A stretch of DNA of 64,000 bases, from NCBI GenBank assembly GCA_944321825.1, contig CALUMU010000012.1, forward strand, positions 1 through 64,000, given 5' to 3'. The position numbers and the translations under genes are program-made. This stretch comes from Candidatus Amulumruptor caecigallinarius. GTDB lineage: Bacteria; Bacteroidota; Bacteroidia; Bacteroidales; Muribaculaceae. A model generated the notes under the pieces. That model ran no database searches and was not told the DNA's origin. It worked only from the letters and a program-made list of their open reading frames with translations. Shown here one piece after another: positions 8,209 through 16,770 of the stretch (its first letter is position 1; every line of letters begins with the position of its first letter).

Positions 8209-10062
8209 TCAGTTGATGATAATGTTGTCAGAGGGGTAGCGGAACGAGTTGGACCGATGGCTGTCGGCGAAACCCATCAATATGGAGAGTATGCCTATGC
8301 GGCCGAAGAACATGGCGGTGCACAGGATGAGCTTGGAGGCGGCTGACAGGTGAGGGGTGCAGCCGAGCGACGAACCTACCGTGAACACGGCCGACACGAC
8401 TTCAAACACGCACTCCTTGGCACTCAACTGCGGTTCGAGCATGAGGATGATGACGGAGTATAGTACCACTGATATAACCGATACGGCTATCACGGTATGG
8501 ACTCTTTGCATCGAGCGGTCGGAGATGGCGCGGTGGTATGCCGTCACTCTGTCTTTGCCTGTCATTACAGCCCTGATGTTGAGCAGCATAGCTCCGAAGG
8601 TGTTGACTTTAATGCCTCCTGCCGTCGATTGTGACGCTCCGCCTATCCACATCAGAAACATTATGAACATCAGCGTGTAAGGCATGAACGACGCAGGGCT
8701 GACCGACGAGAATCCGGCACTGCGCGGCACGATGGAGTTGAACACGCTTTGTACAAACTGCATCCACGGCGACATGCCTGACAGGGTGTTGCCCCGTTCC
8801 CACAGATAGAACAGTATTATGCCTGACGTGACAAGTCCGGCTGAAGTTATGAGTACGATTTTCGTGTTCATGCTCCAGATATGTATGACCTTGTCATGTC
8901 CGAGCCTGAAGATGGCGCGTATCTTGTGGATGATATAATCCCTGTAGTTGACCAATATCGGGAAGCCGATGCTTCCGGCTGTGACGATGAGGCTCATGGC
9001 AAGGTATACCCATTGGTTGCCGTAGAGCAGCATCGGATTGGACATACCTCCGTGGACGGTAGAGAATCCGGCATTGCAAAATGCCGAGACTGAGTGGAAC
9101 ACCGCAAACCATATCTCATCCTGTGTGGTCATCGGAAACACATCCTGTATGGACAGGTAGATGATTACGGCACCTATGCTTTCGATAAACAGCGTTACCA
9201 CAAGGATATAAAGCATGGTCGGGAACAGCTCGTTGAACGAACGGGTGTATATCAGATCCTTGACCATCATCTGGCTGTAGATCGATGTGCCCCCGGTGTA
9301 GAAGAGCGCGAAGAAGCTGGTAAAGGTCAGCACTCCCAATCCGCCTATCTGTATGAGCAGACCAAGTATCAATTCGCCAAGCGGGGTAAATGTCACCGAT
9401 ATGTCTACCGGGGTCAAGCCGGTGATGCACACGGCGCTGGTGGCGACAAACAGCGAGTCGACAAGTGATATGGGCGAATAGGTGCATCTGGGCAGCATCA
9501 GCAGTCCTGTCCCGATGATTATGAATATGATAAAACTGCCTGACAGAAGCAACGCCGGATTGGTGCGCCGGTTCATGCACTTCGTTATCCACAGGCTTAT
9601 CTCGATGCCGGCGTACACTCCGAGTACCGTATACAGGTATATGTTGCTGTAGAGAATCTGTTCAAGCCATGGCAGCCAAGGATGTGCCGGATGGGGATAA
9701 AGCCATGGCAGCAGGGAGGTCAGCACGGACAGGTCGATGACCCATTTGACGATGCGGGTCTCGCGCCGGACCCGACGGAACTCGAACAGTAGCTTGAACA
9801 GGATGCTGGCTATGAAAACGCCCTGCACATACCGCATGATGCGGAATATTGCATAGTATTCGGCTGGCGTATGGTTGAAGCCGAGATGCGATGCAAAACA
9901 TCCGAAGCATGTAAATGCGGCGATAAGTGTCAGTACATTCAGTATGCCGGATATCAGTCTGATACGTGCAGCAAACCTTAGAGACATCTTTGTGAACGGG
10001 ATGCCCCATTTTGATAGTTGCAACCTGGATTTGCTGCGGCTATGTGGCTGATGTGGTTTCAT
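8209..10062 (-). CDS. trkH: TrkH family potassium transporter subunit
   Basis: The 617-residue membrane protein has the four pore loops of the Trk/Ktr/HKT family, each with its filter glycine: SAVCITGLTPVD, SAFCNAGFSTVHG, ASQSTAGGIKVNT and FTVGSSLGCTPH. About 140 residues with extra helices precede the first loop. A basic N terminus (KPHQPHSRSKSRLQ) precedes an internal Met at residue 26 that could be the true start. It acts with the adjacent TrkA. A short sequence resembling the 3' end of the ABC-F gene lies directly upstream. Confidence 0.94.
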   Translation of the reverse strand: MKPHQPHSRSKSRLQLSKWGIPFTKMSLRFAARIRLISGILNVLTLIAAFTCFGCFASHLGFNHTPAEYYAIFRIMRYVQGVFIASILFKLLFEFRRVRRETRIVKWVIDLSVLTSLLPWLYPHPAHPWLPWLEQILYSNIYLYTVLGVYAGIEISLWITKCMNRRTNPALLLSGSFIIFIIIGTGLLMLPRCTYSPISLVDSLFVATSAVCITGLTPVDISVTFTPLGELILGLLIQIGGLGVLTFTSFFALFYTGGTSIYSQMMVKDLIYTRSFNELFPTMLYILVVTLFIESIGAVIIYLSIQDVFPMTTQDEIWFAVFHSVSAFCNAGFSTVHGGMSNPMLLYGNQWVYLAMSLIVTAGSIGFPILVNYRDYIIHKIRAIFRLGHDKVIHIWSMNTKIVLITSAGLVTSGIILFYLWERGNTLSGMSPWMQFVQSVFNSIVPRSAGFSSVSPASFMPYTLMFIMFLMWIGGASQSTAGGIKVNTFGAMLLNIRAVMTGKDRVTAYHRAISDRSMQRVHTVIAVSVISVVLYSVIILMLEPQLSAKECVFEVVSAVFTVGSSLGCTPHLSAASKLILCTAMFFGRIGILSILMGFADSHRSNSFRYPSDNIIIN

Positions 10063-10110
10063 GATTCTGTTTCCAGCAGATCTGACCGGCGCATCTCGCT
10101 ATGTTGTCTG
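10061..10110 (-). pseudogene. Fragment resembling the 3' end of the ABC-F gene
   Basis: Read on the minus strand, this stretch encodes SEMRRSDLLETES followed by a stop. The true ABC-F gene ends KEMRWLELSEIES followed by a stop. Over about 40 nt roughly four bases in five match, including the stop and the base that follows. It abuts the trkH start. I read it as a remnant of a duplicated or recombined ABC-F tail; the short length leaves some doubt. Confidence 0.45.
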
Positions 10111-10163
10111 GTAGAGGCTTGGATTCTGTATAATGTACGTCTTTGACCTCTATATCGCCTTAT

Positions 10164-11027
10164 TCATTGCACGGTCAATTCGACCAAAATAGGGCAATGG
10201 TCTGAAAGATAGCCGTTATCTGGTTTGTCATGAACGACGCGGTAGCGGTCTATTTTTGCGCCTTTGGTCGTGAATACATAATCAATCAGTACACGTTCTT
10301 CTACAGGCAGGCGGCCGAAATCGTGGAATGACCATGACGGGCCATAGGTGACGGCTGCGGCTTTTGAGGCGTTTTCCATACCGCCGTTTTCCAGTGTTTG
10401 CAAGGGAGCCTCTTCGGGAGTACAGTTAAAGTCGCCGGTGACGATGGCGGGTATGCCCGGAGCTATCTCCTTGATTTTGTTGAGTATGAGCCTCACACCC
10501 TCTTGGCGGGCTGTCTTGCCGTCGTTGTCCAGATGGGTGTTGAGATATATCAACTGTTGTCCGTTGTCTTTTTCTTGCAGTATCGCCCATGTGGCGATAC
10601 GGTTGTAGGAAGCGTCCCAGCCCTTGATACCGATGGTCTCGGGATGCTCGCTGAGGGAGAAATTGCCGTATTCCACCAGTGCAAACCGATCGGTCCGGAA
10701 GAATATCGGACAGTATTCGCCAGCTTCCTTGCCGTCGTCGCGTCCCACGCCGAGGACCGTGTATTGTGGCAATCCGCGTTTCAGATCATTCATCTGGTTG
10801 TGGAGCACTTCCTGCATACCCAGCAGGTCGGGGCGGTAGTAGGCAATCATGCGGCAGACATCATCTTTACGGTGATTCCAGCTGTTTGCACTGTCCGAAG
10901 GAATATCCAGTCGGATATTGAAAGTCATCACTTCCGTAGGCTGTCCGTCATGTGCGGAGGGGTGGTTCTTGCAGCTGCCAAAGAGCAGAATGTTACAGAG
11001 ACACAGGAGTAAAGCAGTGTATTTCAT
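10164..11027 (-). CDS. Secreted endonuclease/exonuclease/phosphatase-fold lipoprotein
   Basis: The 287-residue protein starts with a lipoprotein signal (LLLCLCNILLFGSCKN; lipobox FGSC). An EEP domain follows, with motifs in order: MTFNIRLD, DLLGMQEVL with the metal-binding Glu, NTHLDNDG, VTGDFNCTPEE, and the C-terminal SDHCPILVEL with the catalytic Asp-His. Family members hydrolyse phosphodiesters in nucleic acids, lipids or sugars; the substrate here is unknown. It is probably a membrane-anchored extracytoplasmic enzyme. It lies 51 bp downstream of the ABC-F gene. Confidence 0.9.
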   Translation of the reverse strand: MKYTALLLCLCNILLFGSCKNHPSAHDGQPTEVMTFNIRLDIPSDSANSWNHRKDDVCRMIAYYRPDLLGMQEVLHNQMNDLKRGLPQYTVLGVGRDDGKEAGEYCPIFFRTDRFALVEYGNFSLSEHPETIGIKGWDASYNRIATWAILQEKDNGQQLIYLNTHLDNDGKTARQEGVRLILNKIKEIAPGIPAIVTGDFNCTPEEAPLQTLENGGMENASKAAAVTYGPSWSFHDFGRLPVEERVLIDYVFTTKGAKIDRYRVVHDKPDNGYLSDHCPILVELTVQ

Positions 11028-11078
11028 GGCTATATGGTTTTTAGAACGTAGTATTTTATTTCAGTATCAAATGGACTT

Positions 11079-12866
11079 TCATGATTCTATCTCCGACAGC
11101 TCTAACCAGCGCATCTCTTTGTCATCAAGAAGCGAAGTGACTTCGGCATAACGTGCGGCTTTGGATGCGATGTCGTCAGGTGAGCCTCCTCCGTTAAACA
11201 GCGCCGTAAGTTCCTCTTTCTCTGCCGTGAGCTGCTCTATTTCGCTCTCCAGGGCCTCCAGCTCGCGTTTCTCTTTGAACGTGAGTTTGCGCTTGCGCTC
11301 GGATGAGCGGCGTTGCTGTTTTGCGGATGTGTCCGATGAGGCTTCCGCCTGGCGGTTGATCCGTTGCTGCTCCTCGCGCCATTGGCGGTATTCGGTATAT
11401 GTGCCGGGGAAATCCTTGACCTGTCCGTCACCTGTGAAAACAAACAGATGGTCGGCAATGTTGTCGAGGAAAAACCTGTCATGGCTTATCACGATGACGC
11501 ACCCTTTAAATTCGCTGAGATAGTTTTCAAGTATGCCGAGGGTGATGATGTCGAGGTCGTTGGTCGGCTCGTCGAGGATGAGGAAGTTGGGTGACCGCAT
11601 CAGCACCGATGCCAGATGCAGGCGGCACCGTTCGCCCCCGCTCAGTGTGTGGATGTATTTCTGCTGGTCGGCCGGCGAGAACAGGAATCGTTGCAGAAAC
11701 TGCATAGGGGAGTAGTGGACATTGCCGTTGACCACCACATCTTCGGCTATATCGGTGATAGCATCGATGACCTTTTTGTTTTCGTCAAAGCTGATGCCCG
11801 ACTGGGAGTAGTAGCCAAACCGTACTGTTTCGCCTACTTCGATGGTGCCGCTGTCGGGTTGTTCCAACCCTTGCAGCAGTTTGATGAATGTCGACTTTCC
11901 TACACCGTTGGCTCCGATGATACCTACTTTTTCATACCGGGCGAACGTGTAGGAAAAATCGTCGAGTACCACTTTCTCGCCGTAACGCTTTGACAGATGC
12001 TTCGCGTCGAAAATCTTCGAGCCTATGTAGGCCGACTTGACATCGAGGTTCACATCGCGTTGCGACAAGTTGACGTTGGCACGCTCTTTGAGGTCGTAAA
12101 AAGCATCGATGCGGTATTTCGCTTTCCCTGCCCGGGCCTGCGGTTGACGGCGCATCCATTCCTGTTCGCGTCGCAGAGTGTTTTTGAGTTTGGTCTGCTC
12201 GGCTGTCATGGCTTCTATGCGTTCCTGTCGCCTACGCAGGTAGTATTCGTAATTGCCTTGGTAGGTGTATGCGGTACAGTTATCTATTTCTATGATTTTG
12301 TTGCACACACGATCCAGGAAATATCGGTCATGTGTGACCATCAGCAGGGCGATGCGCGAACGTCGCAGGTACGATTCAAGCCATTCGATAGCATCGATGT
12401 CGAGGTGGTTTGTGGGTTCGTCGAGTATCAGTAGTTCGGGGCTGTCGACCACGGCCTGTGCGATGGCTATACGTTTTTTCTCTCCGCCAGAGAGCTTGTC
12501 AAGTGGTGCGTCCAGATTGCTTATGCCGAGCTGTTGGAGAGTGCGCTCGAGGCGTGCCACATAGTCGTCACGTTCGGCAGCGTCGCTTGGAGCATGCTGT
12601 GTCAGCACGTCACGGATTACGGCAGAGGAACCGAAATCGGGTGTCTGATCGAGATATGCGACACGGAGGTCGTTTCGGAATGTTATCTTGCCGCTGTCGG
12701 CATCCTCCTTTGAGGCTATGATTTTGAGCAGGGTACTCTTGCCTGTGCCGTTTTTGGCTATGAGACCTATTTTGTCGCCTTCGTCTATGCCGAAAGTGAT
12801 GCCCTCGAAGAGCATACGGTCGCCGTAGCTTTTGGTCAGACCCTCGATCTGGAGATATGATGCCAT
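11079..12866 (-). CDS. ABC-F family ATPase (Uup-like)
   Basis: The 595-residue soluble protein has two ABC domains. Domain 1 has Walker A GLIAKNGTGKST, signature LSGGEKKR and Walker B LLILDEPTNHLD. Domain 2 has GIIGANGVGKST, LSGGERCRLHLA and FLILDEPTNDLD. A linker of about 80 residues joins them, and a C-terminal Lys/Glu-rich coiled coil (about 510-595) is the Uup arrangement. ABC-F proteins act on ribosomes or DNA and have no membrane part. The gene has a near-consensus promoter and heads the run that continues through the phosphoesterase and probably trkHA. Confidence 0.93.
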   Translation of the reverse strand: MASYLQIEGLTKSYGDRMLFEGITFGIDEGDKIGLIAKNGTGKSTLLKIIASKEDADSGKITFRNDLRVAYLDQTPDFGSSAVIRDVLTQHAPSDAAERDDYVARLERTLQQLGISNLDAPLDKLSGGEKKRIAIAQAVVDSPELLILDEPTNHLDIDAIEWLESYLRRSRIALLMVTHDRYFLDRVCNKIIEIDNCTAYTYQGNYEYYLRRRQERIEAMTAEQTKLKNTLRREQEWMRRQPQARAGKAKYRIDAFYDLKERANVNLSQRDVNLDVKSAYIGSKIFDAKHLSKRYGEKVVLDDFSYTFARYEKVGIIGANGVGKSTFIKLLQGLEQPDSGTIEVGETVRFGYYSQSGISFDENKKVIDAITDIAEDVVVNGNVHYSPMQFLQRFLFSPADQQKYIHTLSGGERCRLHLASVLMRSPNFLILDEPTNDLDIITLGILENYLSEFKGCVIVISHDRFFLDNIADHLFVFTGDGQVKDFPGTYTEYRQWREEQQRINRQAEASSDTSAKQQRRSSERKRKLTFKEKRELEALESEIEQLTAEKEELTALFNGGGSPDDIASKAARYAEVTSLLDDKEMRWLELSEIES

Positions 12867-12904
12867 ATGTGGTTAGGGAGTGTTTACAACTATTTTGCTG
12901 ATTA

Positions 12905-12935
12905 CAAATGTAGTCGTTTTCAGTGAACTTTCAAA
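12905..12935 (-). promoter_or_regulatory. ABC-F gene promoter (TTTG-N19-TACATTTG)
   Basis: On the minus strand, TTTG at 12935-12932 is followed after 19 nt by TACATTTG at 12912-12905, an almost ideal Bacteroidota promoter. The expected leader before the ATG at 12866 is about 33 nt. Confidence 0.85.
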
Positions 12936-13031
12936 TATGAATCGCAAAAACACGAAATCAATTATCTCAAAAATCAGAAATGTTTTACCTCAAAAATACG
13001 AAATATGGTTAGGATGTACTGGAATTATTCT

Positions 13032-13039
13032 TATCTTTG
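13032..13039 (+). promoter_or_regulatory. -7 promoter box of the DUF4143 ATPase gene (TATCTTTG)
   Basis: TATCTTTG matches TAnnTTTG exactly; no clear TTG stands 20 nt upstream (the sequence there reads GGTTAGG). The box overlaps the first in-frame ATG at 13037, which argues that translation begins at the later ATG at 13055 or 13061. Confidence 0.6.
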
Positions 13040-13054
13040 CAGTCTCAAACTATA

Positions 13055-14353
13055 ATGAGTATGAAATATCTACCACGAATTGCTGATGCAGAACTTAAAA
13101 TGCGTCTGAACTATATGGGAGCTGTTCTCATAGAGGGACCAAAATGGTGTGGCAAGACAACAACGGCGGAGCAGCAAGCCCATAGTGTTATTAAACTGCA
13201 AGACCCAGATATGCGTGGTGCTTATTTGGCTACGGCAGAAGCCAAACCGTCCAATCTGCTGAAAGGCGAAACTCCCCGGCTGATTGATGAATGGCAAGAT
13301 GCTCCCATATTATGGGATGCAGTGCGAACTGAGATAGACAAACGAGGTGGAGAGGCTGGTCAATTTATCCTTACAGGAAGTAATTCAGTAGATGAAACCC
13401 AGATAAACCATAGCGGCACTGGTAGAATCTCGCGAATGAAAATGTACCCCATGAGCCTGTTTGAGAGCGGAGAATCATCAGGGGAGATTTCGTTATTGGA
13501 TTTGTTCGACCATCCAGAAATGGAGATTGACGGTATTATGTCAAATGTTGGTATTAATGATTTGATACGTTTTGCCTGTCGTGGGGGATGGCCGGCAGCG
13601 TTAAAGTTGCATAACTTCAAGGAATCATTTCGAATCGCAAAAGATTATTTAGAAGGAGTGGTGGAGTCCGATATTATTAAGGTGGATGGAGTGCGTAGGA
13701 ATCCGAGGTTAGCGTTGGCGATAATCAAGAGTTATGCCCGTAACTTATGCACGTTGGCTAAAAAAGTCAATCTGTTGAAAGACGTAAAGGCTATGAATGA
13801 GGGATGTACGGATAGGACATTTGATGATTACGTAAAAGCACTGGCCCGGCTGTTTGTGATTCAAGATTTGTCAGCGTGGTCTCCGGCAGTGCGCTCATCA
13901 ACCGTAATTCGTCGCAGCCCTAAGAGAGGACTTGTAGACCCATCGATAGCAGTTGCGGCACTGGGACTTTCTCCCGAAGTATTGGAGACGGATTTAAAGA
14001 CTTTTGGCTTTATATTTGAATGTATGGCGATACGGGATTTACGAGCCTATTCGCAAGCGGCGAATGGCGCGCTTTCATATTACCATGACCGATATGACCT
14101 GGAGGCTGATGCCGTATTGCATTTAAGCGATGGACGGTACGCACTTATAGAGTTCAAACTGGGCAGTGCTGAAATAGATACAGGAGCATCACATCTTCTC
14201 GAAATCCGCGAACTTGTAAGAAAATTTAATGCCAAAGAAACGCAAGTACAGATGCGTGAACCGGATTTGCTGATGGTCGTTACAGGTGGACCAATAGCGT
14301 ACCGTCGACCTGATGGAGTATTGGTTATCCCTTTGGCTTGCTTGAAAAATTGA
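13055..14353 (+). CDS. AAA-type ATPase with C-terminal DUF4143 domain
   Basis: The protein of about 432 residues has a Walker A loop GPKWCGKTTTAEQ and a Walker B-like PRLIDEWQDAP. FILTGSN is the family's sensor-like motif. A helical middle follows, then a C-terminal DUF4143 region ending in ADAVLHLSDGRYALIEFKLG, which has the D...ExK spacing of a PD-(D/E)xK nuclease-like core. These proteins are widespread in Bacteroidota and their biological role is not settled. The A/T content is higher than in the housekeeping genes nearby. The start is set at 13055 because the earlier ATG lies inside the -7 box; ATG 13061 is also possible. Confidence 0.85.
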   Translation: MSMKYLPRIADAELKMRLNYMGAVLIEGPKWCGKTTTAEQQAHSVIKLQDPDMRGAYLATAEAKPSNLLKGETPRLIDEWQDAPILWDAVRTEIDKRGGEAGQFILTGSNSVDETQINHSGTGRISRMKMYPMSLFESGESSGEISLLDLFDHPEMEIDGIMSNVGINDLIRFACRGGWPAALKLHNFKESFRIAKDYLEGVVESDIIKVDGVRRNPRLALAIIKSYARNLCTLAKKVNLLKDVKAMNEGCTDRTFDDYVKALARLFVIQDLSAWSPAVRSSTVIRRSPKRGLVDPSIAVAALGLSPEVLETDLKTFGFIFECMAIRDLRAYSQAANGALSYYHDRYDLEADAVLHLSDGRYALIEFKLGSAEIDTGASHLLEIRELVRKFNAKETQVQMREPDLLMVVTGGPIAYRRPDGVLVIPLACLKN

Positions 14354-14384
14354 AGTTATCCCCTGTATTATCAGCATTTTGAAG

Positions 14385-14957
14385 ATGGAGAAGTTCAATA
14401 CGTATATTGAGCATATTGAGCCGGAGTTTTGGCGTGAATTGTGTGTAGGCGAGGGCAAATTACTTCACTTTGAGAGAGGTGCGGAGTTTGTAAGTGTCGG
14501 AAGTGTAGCCAGATATATCGGCTATATCCAGTCGGGCACAATGAAGTATGTGGGATATTCAGAGGACGGTACGGAGCTTGTTGTAGGGATGCAGTCAGAC
14601 GGCGATTTCATCGCTGACTTTCCATGGTCGCTATATGATAGAAAGGCGCGTGTTTCAATTGTGGCTGTGAAGTCATGCGACGTTTATTGCTTCCCGACCA
14701 AGGAACTGAAATGCAGAATGAATGCCGACCTTGACTTACAGAAGAAGGTGATGCACGCTACTGAAGCTATCCATACCACCCTCTATGACCGTTATCTTGA
14801 CCTTTGCTGCAAGACACCGCAGCAGCGATATGATGCCTTGTTGAGCAGCTATCCCGACATATTCACCTGGTTTTCGCTCAAAGACATCGCCTCATTCCTC
14901 AACGTCACGCCTACGCATCTTAGCCGACTGAGAAAAAATTCCAAAATTCAGGGATGA
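14385..14957 (+). CDS. Crp/Fnr-family transcriptional regulator
   Basis: The 190-residue protein has a cyclic-nucleotide-binding-like beta barrel (about 20-120, with GAEFVSVGSVARYIGYIQSG and GMQSDGDFIADFP). A C-terminal winged helix follows (FSLKDIASFLNVTPTHLSRLRK, about 160-182) whose recognition helix is clear. I do not see the R-S cAMP-binding pair of Crp, so the ligand is unknown. The start is ATG 14385; a TTG lies two codons upstream. It lies 31 bp after the DUF4143 gene and about 100 bp before a TPR-HTH gene, and may control the receptor downstream. Confidence 0.9.
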   Translation: MEKFNTYIEHIEPEFWRELCVGEGKLLHFERGAEFVSVGSVARYIGYIQSGTMKYVGYSEDGTELVVGMQSDGDFIADFPWSLYDRKARVSIVAVKSCDVYCFPTKELKCRMNADLDLQKKVMHATEAIHTTLYDRYLDLCCKTPQQRYDALLSSYPDIFTWFSLKDIASFLNVTPTHLSRLRKNSKIQG

Positions 14958-14968
14958 AAATGCCCGGT

Positions 14969-14984
14969 CTCAACATTTGTTGAG
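14969..14984. promoter_or_regulatory. Palindrome in the regulator/TPR-gene intergenic region
   Basis: CTCAAC-ATTT-GTTGAG is a perfect 6-bp inverted repeat just after the Crp/Fnr-like stop codon and before the TPR-HTH gene. It could be a short terminator stem or a dimeric operator, for example for the neighbouring Crp/Fnr-like protein. Nothing in the sequence decides between these. Confidence 0.35.
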
Positions 14985-15045
14985 AGTTATGTTGTAGTTT
15001 CGTTGTAATTTTACGGATTAAACTGATTTCATTACACGATTACCA

Positions 15046-16626
15046 ATGAGAATCATTCTAAATATTATTTGTGTCTGCCTTCTGCTCGCCACATATGGAT
15101 GCGGCACAAATATCGAACAAAAGATTAATGAAGCGGAGGCAACCTTGCAGTCTGCTCCAGACTCTGCCGAGGTTATTCTCAATGGAATAACCTCGATAGA
15201 TAATCCGAAAGACTTTCAAAAAGCAAAGTGCTGTTTGCTTATTTCGGAAGCCAAACTTAAGCAGGGGAAATCTTTTCTGATGGTTGACGGTTTCGATGAT
15301 GCTTTGGATTATTATGAAGCAAGCAGGGATACATCTGCTTTGCTTGACATGTATCAACTTGCAGCTATCAAGATGCGTTGGCTTGGGTGTCAGGATTCGG
15401 CCTCAATATTTCTCAGGAAAGCGATTGATATTGCTTCCAACGTGACAACTCCAACAAAATCAGAACTTTTAATAGAGTTGTCAAACCTATATGCGATGCC
15501 TTCGTTGAAGAAAAATTATACAAAAGCTGTATCGCACGCTATGGAGGCATTGAAAGTTTCTCATACCAAAGAGGAAAGATCCCGCGCATTGCATGACATT
15601 GGGCTATTCTATTCTTTCATAGGTCATAATGACTCCACCGCCATTTATATGGAAAGGGCCTTAAACGAAATAGATGCTGATAACCCTCTGTTTACAACAT
15701 TTGCACTCAATTACGCTAACAATCCATCGGCTGACTTCAAAAGAAGTGTGGCATATCTTAACCGTATACAGACTCGAAGCCTTGGCAAGCTGATAACTTT
15801 GGGATTTTTATTTCGGAACCATTCGCAGATAGATTCCGCCCGATATTATATGGATGTCTCAAAAAGTATGTATAATGAGAATCCGGGTCTGTATTCAATA
15901 AACACATACAATAATCTTAGACTGTTGGAGCAAAGCGTCGGGCTGCTCGAAAAAGGAACTGTATCACCTTACGAAGGCACGGTCATCAACGATTCAATAA
16001 GTGAAATCACCTCCATCCAAAGAAAAATATCCGAGGAGCGACGCGATTATAATAACCAGCTTCAAATACAGTTGCTCCAATCAAAAGCGCACAGGCAACT
16101 ACTGATGAATTTCGGATTGGGTTTGCTTTTGGCCATGACCATTGGATTCGGGATATATGTTTGGTGGTCAAAACGTAAGTTCTTGAAACTGAAAGAACGC
16201 CTCGAGAACGTAAAAGTTGAGCAAATCGTTGCCGAGGCAAACGATGACGAGCTGGATAAAACGCTTGACTTGATTCGACGGAGAATGGATATATGTATCG
16301 AGCAATTCCGTGATTCAAAGTTGCAGGCTGAGTTCGACAAGATAACTATGCAATATCGCAACTCCGGGAATTATCCACCGGTCAAGGAACGTGAGGCGAT
16401 GAAGAAAATACTCATTGGCTGTTTCGCCGATTTCATTGTCGATTTGAAAATGACAGGTGTCAAATTGAATATGGAAGATATTGTGACTTGCCTTATGTCT
16501 TGCCTGAGGGAGTCAAATGCGACTGTCGCGGCATGTCTTGGCGCGACCGAAACCGCAGTAAGAACAAGGAAATCACGCCTGAGGGCAAAGCTTCCCACTG
16601 AAATTCTCGATTTGCTTGAACTATAA
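15046..16626 (+). CDS. Membrane-spanning TPR protein with C-terminal HTH
   Basis: The 526-residue protein begins with a signal or lipoprotein-like segment (LNIICVCLLLATYGCG). A region of about 300 residues of TPR-like helices follows (NEAEATLQSAPDSAEVIL; ALKVSHTKEERSRALHDIG). One transmembrane helix lies near 351-375 (GLGLLLAMTIGFGIYVWW), and a Lys/Glu-rich coiled segment leads to a C-terminal helix-turn-helix (VAACLGATETAVRTRKSRLR, about 493-512). This layout puts a TPR sensor outside the inner membrane and a DNA-binding domain inside. Such proteins are recurrent in Bacteroidota next to outer-membrane receptors, as here. Regulation of the receptor 144 bp downstream is inference. Confidence 0.8.
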   Translation: MRIILNIICVCLLLATYGCGTNIEQKINEAEATLQSAPDSAEVILNGITSIDNPKDFQKAKCCLLISEAKLKQGKSFLMVDGFDDALDYYEASRDTSALLDMYQLAAIKMRWLGCQDSASIFLRKAIDIASNVTTPTKSELLIELSNLYAMPSLKKNYTKAVSHAMEALKVSHTKEERSRALHDIGLFYSFIGHNDSTAIYMERALNEIDADNPLFTTFALNYANNPSADFKRSVAYLNRIQTRSLGKLITLGFLFRNHSQIDSARYYMDVSKSMYNENPGLYSINTYNNLRLLEQSVGLLEKGTVSPYEGTVINDSISEITSIQRKISEERRDYNNQLQIQLLQSKAHRQLLMNFGLGLLLAMTIGFGIYVWWSKRKFLKLKERLENVKVEQIVAEANDDELDKTLDLIRRRMDICIEQFRDSKLQAEFDKITMQYRNSGNYPPVKEREAMKKILIGCFADFIVDLKMTGVKLNMEDIVTCLMSCLRESNATVAACLGATETAVRTRKSRLRAKLPTEILDLLEL

Positions 16627-16719
16627 GACAAATTTTTGAATCGCTGTTGATTATGACGATATTAGTAACGGATGTGAAATGAAATCACTAAGGTGAAACG
16701 ATTGTGAAACGTCAATTTC

Positions 16720-16750
16720 TTGGCCTTAGAATATTGTCATCATACCTTTG
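16720..16750 (+). promoter_or_regulatory. TonB-receptor promoter (TTG-N20-TACCTTTG)
   Basis: TTG at 16720-16722 is followed after 20 nt by TACCTTTG at 16743-16750. The expected start of transcription is near 16757, 14 nt before the ATG at 16771. This rules out the longer reading from 16720 as a translation start. Confidence 0.85.
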
Positions 16751-16770
16751 CATCAAAAACAGCAAATGGT

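Noticed and set aside
12880-13086. 68-codon ORF between the ABC-F and DUF4143 genes
   Set aside because: It covers both divergent promoters and overlaps the next gene out of frame; the composition is not protein-like.
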